Position numbers and translations under genes: made by a program
Assembly: GCA_022701365.1 (NCBI GenBank)
Contig: JAKUHH010000389.1
Location: 620,001-684,000 of the forward strand
DNA: 64,000 nt
Source: Mycocentrospora acerina
Taxonomy: Eukaryota; Ascomycota; Dothideomycetes; Pleosporales
Direction of reading: 5' to 3'
Shown here: in pieces, positions 55,401 through 64,000 of the stretch
How positions within the stretch are numbered: position 1 is the first letter of the stretch
Layout: the number at the start of each line of letters is the position of its first letter
The notes under the pieces: generated by a model
What the model saw: the letters and a program-made list of their open reading frames with translations, nothing else
Databases searched by the model: none
What the model was told of the DNA's origin: nothing

Positions 55401-57228
55401 GTGCTTTCTCCGCACCTATAGCTCCAAGATACTATATTTCAATTTTATATGCTCAATGTTAATTTTGTTTGACAATGCTTCAAACACAAATTGTAGGCAC
55501 CGTAAGTATAGGAATCTTTCATCCTTAATCAGTAAAGAAATCATATGACTCAGAGGGGTGAGAGTGGTGATTTGGCCACCGGACTCTGAGCCGCTTTTAC
55601 TTTGGAACCCATTCTGGTTGTTGAATTTGATTACATGCACCTACAGATTGAGGATCCTGACAAACTGCACTCCTCGATGCATAATTGGCCATTAATTTTT
55701 TTCTTTTGAAGTGATGGACTCTAGGCCCCGATGAATCAAATCGCATGTCACTTTGAAGAGTAGCAAGTGGTTGTTATAGAAGGCGAGAGACATGAACGTC
55801 AAACCATCGTCTACCTATTAATAAGCATCCTATTGTGTGTCTGAGTCTGTCACAGTTTTATATACTACTTGTATGATTGTGTTAGCATCTCCAAGCGCTT
55901 ATTTCATCTGCGGCAAAGAGATAGTCAGAGATGTGGAGCGTTGCACCAGACCACGGATAGTTCGTGTAGCTTTTTCAGACAGAGCAATCGACTGAGCAAC
56001 AGGCAATTTGATAGAATTGTAATTAAAATCTCTAGAAATTATCAGACGGCTCTGGTCTCTCGAAATTTCCGCTATAGGTGCTAAGGCCAGAAGAGAGGAT
56101 TTTGAGAAGATGAGAAGATTCGAATTCAAACTGTTAATGCCAAGGTCGGCTTCATCTCTCTGTGTAATTAAATATTCATGCATTTTGGGATAATGAGAGC
56201 TCAAGATATTAACCTGGAATATCTCTAGCCCAAACTTGATTCGAAGGCGCTTATGTTGGAGTCTTTGCTAGTGCTTGCGTTACCTAAGGTGGACGACTTG
56301 GTTTTGAGCTTCACTAGAACCTGCTCCTTAGTCATAGATAACGAGTACATTCAAGATACTACAGTTTAAAGAAAATTTGGGAAAAACATGCAGCTATTTA
56401 CAAATTTAATCTCGATATTTGTGCAACGCCTCCGTGAAGATAGGAGTTGGGCGAGGGGATGCAACCCATGATCATACCGAGTCATCTCGCCTTCTCTTGG
56501 CGACAACGGTCACAAGAATGCCGCGGGTATAATCATAAGACTTTGAAAATTTGGTAGGGTGTACTAGGACTTATGGCGAAGCTTGATTATGAAGATCTCT
56601 GTATCCAATTGCCAAGGTCTTTGAACCCAAGGTGTGGTGCAGGCTACATGTGTTCCTGTAAGATGGAGCACCATTTTTTTAGATCTTCTGGTACGATAAA
56701 AAAAAAGATCAACATAACTATACCACGAACGGTGCGCGAGATTTAATGAAAATTTCAAATTTTTGGCAAACACTTTCTGCAGTGCTGACAGGGCGTGTCC
56801 TCTAGAACGGTAGTTCTCTCTTGTCGGGTGTTTCCTATTACAAAAATAGAATTTTGAATCGTATCATTGCTACATAGAGAGTCTATACAAAGATGAGATC
56901 AAGGAAAATCAAACAATAGCCCCAGAGCGGCTTGTGATTAGTGGATCTGAGAAGTTACTTTTTTCACCTGTTTGCGTAATTTAGTGGACGTTTTTTCATT
57001 TGGCACGATTATTACCCTTGCACCTAGGCTAAAAAACTGAATGCAAGCCGCGCGTACCCCTGTTTCTCGAGATATACAGGAATCGTATTGAATCATACAA
57101 GTCGAAAAATACGGATTTGACATTTCACTGGTACCACTATAAGAAGAGAGGGGTTTACCCTCCACCACTTGGTACACATTTGCAACTGAATTCTTATTAA
57201 CAAATCCACGGCATCAACATCTGAATTG
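52413..57228. other. 4.8 kb AT-rich gene-free interval
   Basis: No gene could be supported. Frames at 53874-54239 (minus) and 54793-55125 (plus) are the longest, but both begin with GTG, not ATG, and match no family I know. The stretch is AT-rich with many short frames. I saw no long terminal repeats or transposase-like sequence, but old degraded copies would be hard to see by eye. Confidence 0.5.
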
Positions 57229-58727
57229 ATGAATTCCCAACTAAATGATTTTGCTGATCCGTCAATCGACAATGTACTAGTGCCACCATCGATAGCAGTC
57301 TCCAATAAGGCAGCGCTTCCCCCAGCTGAGCTAGATTCAAGAGCATTTCCCGATGGAGGGTTGGAAGCATGGCTCGTCGTCGCAGGCGGATTTTGTACCG
57401 TCTTTGCTAGTTTTGGTTGGGTCAATTGTAAAATATTCGGAATTCCAGTATCACTTACTGATTAAGGCTGACCAAGATCAGGTGTAGGCGTTTTTCAAGA
57501 TTATTACGAGTCACATCTACTCGTAAACTACTCATCGAGCGAAATCGCTTGGATACCGTCCACGCAATCGTTCATGATGTTCTTTTGGGCACGTCGCCTC
57601 GTCATGTAACCGTATAAATAGTGAACTAACCATTAGTGCAGGGACCAGTAGTCGGCAAAGTGACCGATTATTATGGTCCGCGAGTTCCCATTGTCATCGG
57701 GTCGTTCTTACACATATTCGGCTTGATGATGACCTCGATATCGAAGGAATATTATCAAATCTTTCTCTCCCAGTCGATTATCAGCGCCACTGGTTGTAGC
57801 TTCCTCTTCTATCCTTGTAAGTGATATGCCTTACACTGTTATTTTCAATTCTGACTGGGTTTTGCAGCCATGACAGCCTGCTCCACATGGTTTCTACGAC
57901 ATCGCGCCCTCGCTATAGGCGTCATGGCGTCTGGCTCGAGTATTGGAGGTGTTGTACTTCCAATCATGGTCTACCATCTCGTAGGTGACATCGGCTTTTG
58001 ATGGACGATGCGGGCTGTGGCGTTTCTGCTACTAGGCATGGTCACTGTCGGTATTTTCACAATCAAGTCGCGACTCCCGCCACTGAAACAGCCGCTTATC
58101 CTCAAGGAATTTATCGCGCCCTACACAGAGCCGCCTTTCCTGCTGCTGACAATCGGTACCTGGTTTGTCTACATCGGTGGTTTCATCCCCTTGACATTCA
58201 TCATTGTCCAGGCTAGATCCCAAGGTATGCCAGCGAGTCTCGCAAGCTACTTAGTCTCGATCCTTAATGCGGCCGGGACCTTTGGACGGATCATCCCATC
58301 GCACTTTGGAGACATTTTCGGTGTCTTCAACATCATGATACTACTCACCAGTTTTGGCGCAATCGTGAGCTTGGCCTTTTGGTTACCAAGCACCGTTATG
58401 GCTTCGGGACACACAAATGCCTTAATAATCGTTTTCACTATATTATACGGCTTCGCCTCTGGTTGCATCTTTTCAATCATTCCTGCACTCATAGCGAAGA
58501 TCTCTCCAGATATTCGGAAGCTTGGTGTGCGTACCGGTAGCTTGTACGCAGTTTCTGCAACTGGTGTTCTTATCGGAAGTCCTATTGCGGGCGTCATTGC
58601 TTCAGGAAAAGGTAACGGATTTCTTGGATTAACTTTGTTCTCAGGCACTCTGCTGATGTCTGGAACATTCTTTGTCGTTTTCTCGCGGCTAAAGCTGACG
58701 GGGTTGAAACTCATGGCGAAAGCATGA
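57229..58727 (+). pseudogene. MFS monocarboxylate transporter-like gene with internal stop
   Basis: Four exons, 57229-57427, 57482-57588, 57642-57816 and 57868-58727, rebuild an MCT-type (Mch5-like) transporter. Motifs are PDGGLEAWLVVAGGF, GVFQDYYESH, IAWIPSTQSF, GPVVGKVTDYYGPR, FLYP, then STWFLRHRALAIGVMASGSSIGG. The frame then meets a TGA at 57999-58001 inside IGF-stop-WTMRAVAFLLL, where relatives have Gly (GGA), so one substitution explains the stop. Downstream code to 58727 is open for the rest of the transporter (LGVRTGSLYAVSATGV, ending LMAKA). The second intron would use a GC donor (GCACGT at 57589) or is damaged. The gene may be dead, or the TGA may be an error. A working copy would move carboxylates or related acids. 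Confidence 0.8.
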
Positions 58728-59237
58728 GCTTCAGCTGTTTCGATGTTTTCTCTGTCCTCGGAGAAGTCATCTTGAGGTCGAAAGTAATGCGAGCGTCATG
58801 GAATGGACAAGCGAAGGAGCATCGGAATAGACTGGAACAGCGGTATTGTTGGAACATGGTTCCTCATCTTCCATCTTCTGCATTATTATTTTCACCCATT
58901 ACCACGAACACGTAAACAAATTGTGACCCTAGTAATTGATATTCTTATGGGACTCTCACCAAACCCACCTGCTAATTCTAGCGCTATATTGAAACGATGC
59001 GATTTGTCAACTCCAATTAACCCTGTAGCCAAGCTCGCATCTTGCCTCCACAATGGGAAACTCTTGATGTCACAAGCCTACGGTCCGAACCGAGTCGATA
59101 GTCAGCTCACCCTCAGTCAGCTTACTGGCGTCTGACATAAAACAAAGAATTATGACCATCCTACGCAAACTAATGCGACATCATTTTTCGAGGATAATTC
59201 GAGCTTTCATGCCTCATTAGAGAAGTAATTTGAAGGT
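58728..59237. other. Spacer between MFS pseudogene and Zn2Cys6 gene
   Basis: 510 bp, AT-rich; holds the promoter of the regulator. Short frames only. Confidence 0.5.
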
Positions 59238-60789
59238 ATGGTTGGTGTTGCCGGTAAATCCAAAGCTTGTAACGACTGCAAAAGACGACGTGTCAAGTGT
59301 GGGTTCGAACGTCCGGGGTGTGCACGATGCGCCAGTGCTCATTTGCAGTGTTCTGGATATGTCTATCAAACTATCTTCGTCAATAAGACTACCGCGAATT
59401 CATTTGTATCAGCACCAACTGTGGTCACCATGCATAGGCTCAGTAAGCCGAAATGCCCTGAGAGCCGTTCAATTCAAGACGAGCTTGACGGTCTCGCTGA
59501 GCTGGCAAAGGCATTGCCATCGTCGCCTTCACAATTTCGATTGAAAGCCTTTCAGCTACTACAAAAATTGTATATACCGCAGTCCGAAGTCGCAGACAGT
59601 AACCCAAGCCATGTCACACCAGTGACTTGGTTCAGAGCCGTGTGTGAGCTTGAGGATCCTTGTCCAGTACTCGATCATGCGCTGTTTACATTCTGTACTA
59701 TTCAGGTGTACGTTACGAAGACCGGAAGTGTATCATACGACGAAGGAACTAATAGATACAACACCGCACTTGGGCGTTTATCAGCCGTGTTGACACGTGA
59801 GGGAGACGTAAGACTGGACTACATCCTTGCGTCCATTGTGGCTCTGTCGACCTGCGAGCTCTTTCTCTTTCCGACGGACAACGGGCTGCGAATTCATGTG
59901 CAAGGTATTGCAGACGTTCTGCGTCTAAAGAAAGGATTCACTGATGTCCCGACAACGATTGGGCTTAGGCTGTGGTCACGTTTGCGTGTTATTAGTGTAA
60001 GTAGATTGAATTCCGTAAACTCTATCTACTAATGTCTCTCACCAGGTACTCTCGGAACTTACCAACGGCCAAAAAGATTCCTTGAGCCTTGCACAGTGGG
60101 CGAGTCTATCACCTAATAAGTTTAATATCGATCCCATCGACCAGCTAATGGACATTGTATGCGAATTACCTCGAAAACTTGATTTGTTTGCGAAGCTATT
60201 CTTGGAGAGACAACCAGAGGACACTGAAGTTAAAGCGGCGGTTATTGCATTATGGAGTATCGTGGGAGATATAAGCGCCTGGCAAGCGAGCCTTTGTGCA
60301 GCGAGTCCAATACCACTTTACACGACAGTACCATCAAAACTTAGCAATCCCTCTGACGACACTTACGATACGAAACTGTTTCCATTCTCTCTTGAGTTCC
60401 GCTCTTTGCAAACAGCAGCCTACTTCGTCGTATCTTGGGCCTTCCAGCTACAAGTTCACACTGTACTACAACGCTTAAATGAAGAAAGGAGCGAATCAGG
60501 ATTCGTACCATCGCAATTTACTGATTTGAACAACTGTTTTGGCAGCATACAGTACGAAGCTGACAAACTAGCTCGCTTGCTCTGTCAGTCAATCGAATAT
60601 TGCCACAGGATCAAGATGGGCACTTTTGGGCCACAAACGATGGTATATCCGCAATGGATCATGCGAGAGTTCTTTGCAAGATGTGGTGCAAAACGTGAAC
60701 TTCAATGGTGTGAAAACATCAGAAACATGAGAGGCAAAGGGACAAGGTGTGAGATAAAGCTTATGACGTTTCAAGGCCACGTTAAGTGA
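59238..60789 (+). CDS. Zn2Cys6 transcription factor
   Basis: Two exons, 59238-59996 and 60046-60789, with a 49 bp GTAAGT...CAG intron in phase 0, give 500 residues. The N-terminal binuclear zinc cluster is complete: Cys11, 14, 21, 28, 31 and 38 in the order C-X2-C-X6-C-X6-C-X2-C-X6-C, with the basic KRRRVK between. The rest is the alpha-helical region usual in fungal regulators of this size (about 90-480), with EDPCPVLDHALFTFCTIQV and LDYILASIVALSTCELF. It is expected to act in the nucleus as a dimer on CGG-type sites. Its position next to a transporter relic and near a monooxygenase suggests a pathway-specific regulator. The reading frame is intact. Confidence 0.92.
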
Positions 60790-62736
60790 TTGAAATGAGC
60801 TGGAAAAGAAGTAAGTTTAACCCAAGAAATAGAATAGAAAGAAAAACTGATGGTTAGCAAAGAAAAAGAGAGTGAGAAAGGTAGAGGGGCTGGCTCGATG
60901 CATTATCGGTGCGCAATAGCAATGATTCGAACCGCGACAGAATACTACCAGTGGCACCTCGCGCTTCTTCGCCCGAAAATTTCCGGTACACAAGCCTTCC
61001 ACAAGCTAATACATTTTTCTTCAACTTCTCGATAGGATTTAACACATGATTCCTAATTTTTCTCCTGTCGTTGCAATCTCTGAACCAATGAATGGCAGCG
61101 TACCCAGGATTTTCTATATTCTGATATTTTTAGGCATCTAAATGAGTCGCGAAGTTCAATAGTTAACCCCAAAATTATACAAACTATCAACCAGCTGGCG
61201 TGAAATTTCTGTCGTACATGCTTGATAGTCTTGGTGGCTGGCTCAAGGACCATGCGTGACATATAGTATTCCGACATGAAGTTGTTGTGTAGTCAAATTT
61301 TGTCTGTGTATATTGTCTCAGATTGTCTCTCTTAGCACATTAACCCATCTGACCAACACAGTTTGTAACAAGAGCGATATACCATATGGAAATAAAATTA
61401 CCTCACAGCACATCTTCGTCGTTGCAGCGTTCGTGACGCTGTTCATAACATGTGCTCATGTGTTGCCTGTATGCTCTCCGATTTCAGCACTATATGTAGA
61501 TCAGTTGTAAGTGGAAGAAGTTCCAGTGCCATGAGATTCATACAGAATGTCCTATTTAGACAAGTAGCTCAATATGGTTATGTACCTGGAGTTTCAATTA
61601 GTGATCAGTAGCTGTTCTCACTCAAGTTACCCCTGTGGGTGTCGTTATATACCCTGCAAGTGGAGGCCAGTAGGACTTGGATAAGAACAATCAATGACTC
61701 TGGTGGACGGCACAATTATGCGCCTGGCAATCAGGACGAATCTCTGCCTCACTGATTCAGGCAACCAACGAATTAGGACCAATCAGTAATGAATATCAGA
61801 CTAGAATAGCTTAAAGTGCTGTTCTATATGAGCTACCTCTGATGTACTATCACGTGTGAGCACGTGAATACCTAGCATCTGTATAATCTCAATTTCTAGA
61901 CTCACTAAACTACAATCAGTTCCTCCTTCAATTGTTATCTTCCATAAGTGATAATCCCTGAGTAGAAAAGCGTGTACACTATTCTTAAATTTGCGTTTGC
62001 AAGAGATTCCCGTGTATAATTCTACTTGGTTTGTGTCAGCCAAGAACTATCCCACCAGATCTGTACTACCAAAAGAAGTTTAGTGATCCTGAATAGAATC
62101 ACCAAGGATTATATGGTTGAATATCATTAGAGTTCGATTAATCTGATAATTATTCGAACATTAAATTGTTTGATGTCTTCTATATCAATTCAATCTGACG
62201 TTGTGCTAATTCTTTTTGTCATGCCTTCTGTAGTATTAATAAAACAAAACGTTATTCAGTACTCAGATTCTCGAATTCTTGTTAGATTAGAACGATTAAA
62301 ATCTTAGCGTAAGTATAGATGTGTGTCTGACATGTGTGAAGTCTGTAAGAATAGACTTCAGGGTTTAATCAGCGCAAGCAAAAGATTTCGTTCCTGAGCT
62401 CAGATTACGATTTTTTCAAGCTTGAGCGCACTTTACAAAATGATACCGTAACTGACGAAATTTATAATATCACGCTCATTCATCGTTTATCGTCGGCAGT
62501 ACGAAGTTTGAACTAACAGGAATCTTGATATGTCAAGTGTTGATGATAAGATGTTTGAACTGACCACTAGTTTTCTTCAGAGTAGTCGAGATAGACTGAA
62601 GAGCCGTATTTTATCGCTCATGGCCATGTCACAAACTGTGGGAGACGAGGTAGAAAGGCTGGCCAATCTCCCAGATCCATTCCATCAATATCGCAGCCAC
62701 CAATCTTTACATAAATTAGCCATCAGTCGCATAGAT
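60790..62736. other. AT-rich gene-free region
   Basis: 1947 bp without a supportable gene. The minus-strand frame at 61801-62043 starts with TTG and matches nothing I know. A GGTTCGAATC-like string on the minus strand near 60931 is not part of a foldable tRNA. Two CACGTG palindromes lie near 61850-61865. Confidence 0.5.
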
Positions 62737-64000
62737 TTATAAGCAGTCACCTACATCAAAATTTGAACTTGCAAATTCTTCCTGTGCATGTAAGCTGAGC
62801 TCCGCGACTGGAGCAGGGTTGCTCATCTCTCGCTCTTGAAGGTCTTTGTCCGAAGCCTTTGAGACCGCTTGCCTAGCCCATTGTGCAAGATTCTGAACGA
62901 GAGTAAACGAGAATATCGAGTTGGTGGCGTAGTCCAGGTATGCGAAATAGCCAGCAGCCATATCGATGACGCCCATGTCCTTCGGCGTTGACCCCGTTGC
63001 CGATGTTTTCAATATCGAAATGAATGTATTGATCATTCCGAGTAGAGGGTAATAAAAAACAAGCCTGTATAGAGAAGTCATTTCAAAGAGGACTCATTGA
63101 TGAAGCATGATCAACTTACCACACAGGAGCACTAGCGTCTACGGATATAGAGCGAGTAGCTACAACAAGGTTTTTTGCTGCTTCAGTAAGAGCCTTGTCG
63201 CTGAAAGTAACCTGATCTCTCACAACGCTATCCTGATGAAATGATTCATCTGGGCTCAAGTTCCAGGGATGACCAAAGATTGAATGAATGGCAGCCATGT
63301 TGCCGTGATAAGAGAGATGAAGGTGCATCAGGTGTTCAGCACGAACACCCTGTGGTAATAGCTCAAATTTGAGAGGAAATTCAGGTTTGAAGATCGCAGG
63401 AAGATCCTTGTGCCATGCTCTTAAGCTTGCGTCGAAGCCTTTTACCAGCTTAATTTTCTCGACAGAAGATCGCTCTCTAGCTTTTACAGTTGTTAAACTC
63501 TTCGCAATTGCGGAAGATATCATGGCTTGCTTGACGTTCTGCTTGAAATACTCCACAAAGTTCAGGTTCGCGTCTGGTGCCCAAGTAGGTAACTCGCAAC
63601 TGATATCTTCGTCATCAATGACCTAAGAGCAGAGTTAGCCTGGCCAAAGAAGGGACATTTAAAAATCTCACATACCGATGGACGTCCGGAACGCAGTGCA
63701 AGATGTTTTTCGAAACAGTAAATGGTCCAGAATATCCAACTCCGCCTTTGTGAATCCTCAAATGTCACCTTTGACGAGGTTGGTCGTAAATGAAGGCCCC
63801 TTGCATGTGCCAGCCGTAATGCGCAGCTAATAAGCATGTACTCAAGTTTCATGTTACCGGCACCTTCAGTGAACAAAGCCTGTTATGTTAATCACAAGAC
63901 TCTTTCGATGGAACCTGGAGCTAACATACCATAGCCGTAAGCGCTTGAATTGCGATGAGCCCGCTTGTTCCATGTAAAAGCTCAGCTTCGACTGATAGAG
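62737..64000 (-). CDS. Fungal transcription factor, middle homology region, 5' end outside window
   Basis: Four visible exons on the minus strand: beyond 64000 to 63930, 63879-63676, 63622-63120 and 63064-62737, with introns of 50, 53 and 55 bp, all in frame. The piece encodes the fungal regulator middle homology region: HGTSGLIAIQALTAM, then LRLAHARGLHLRPTS, then DSQRRSWIFWTIYCFEKHLALRSGRPS, followed by DDEDISCELP. These are hallmarks of the domain (Pfam fungal-specific transcription factor type). Helices after it end at a short VGDCL tail; the last exon could be spliced further (GT at GATGTAGGT), so the C-terminus is tentative. The DNA-binding end lies right of the window. It converges on the Zn2Cys6 gene and may belong to the same locus. 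Confidence 0.85.

Noticed and set aside
57981..58035. A 55-bp intron that would remove the internal TGA of the MFS gene
   Set aside because: A GTAGGT donor and CTACTAG acceptor exist, but splicing them shifts the frame and deletes the conserved WTMRAVAFLLL segment.
60880..60960. Minus-strand GGTTCGAATC resembling a tRNA B box
   Set aside because: The flanking bases do not form a T-arm stem (only one of the first three pairs fits) and no acceptor or anticodon stem was found.
1..64000. CRISPR arrays, ribosomal RNA genes, prophage or bacterial operons
   Set aside because: No direct-repeat/spacer structure or rRNA-like sequence was seen, and gene structure is that of a fungal nuclear genome.

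Overview
The window is nuclear DNA of a filamentous ascomycete. Most genes are broken by short GT-AG introns of about 45-100 bp, and the families present (XprF/Hxk-like hexokinase, Zn2Cys6 and fungal-MHR regulators, 2EXR protein, BSC6-like and ACS-family transporters, She9/Mdm33) are fungal. The overall mix resembles a Dothideomycete, probably Pleosporales, but that rank is an impression and no marker gene fixes it. One assembly gap (158 N) lies at 38121-38278. All exon joins below were inferred by hand from splice signals, frame continuity and remembered family patterns.

Left part (1-21.8 kb) is compact and mostly housekeeping. It holds the 3' end of a chorismate mutase gene, an aldo-keto reductase, a DUF1772 membrane protein, a BSC6-like MFS transporter, an eIF1AD-like factor, the ALG3 mannosyltransferase, the divergent ribosome-biogenesis pair REX4/NOP53, an ACS-family MFS transporter, the FIG4 phosphoinositide phosphatase, the mitochondrial inner-membrane protein She9/Mdm33 and a HAD-family phosphatase. 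Several neighbours share divergent promoters of 220-580 bp, and eIF1AD and ALG3 end 32 bp apart tail to tail.

Middle part (21.8-47.4 kb) alternates genes with longer empty stretches. A secreted tyrosinase sits beside a 2.6 kb empty interval. It is followed by NECAP (clathrin coat), a GILT-family protein, an atypical hexokinase with a basic insert, a cysteine-rich single-pass membrane protein, a 2EXR protein and an NAD(P)-binding epimerase-like protein. A 6 kb gene-free stretch with microsatellites, tandem repeats and the gap then precedes a large FNIP/Lst4-like gene and a glutathionyl-hydroquinone reductase (Ecm4/GTO).

Right part (47.4-64 kb) is AT-rich and sparse and has an accessory character. 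It carries an intact phenol-hydroxylase-type FAD monooxygenase, a glyoxalase/extradiol-dioxygenase-fold gene with a one-base frameshift, an MCT-type MFS transporter gene with an in-frame TGA and a non-GT donor, an intact Zn2Cys6 regulator and a second, edge-truncated fungal transcription factor. Enzyme, ring-cleavage-fold protein, carboxylate transporter and regulators together look like a small aromatic-catabolism locus in which at least two members seem broken. This is the most interesting part of the window.
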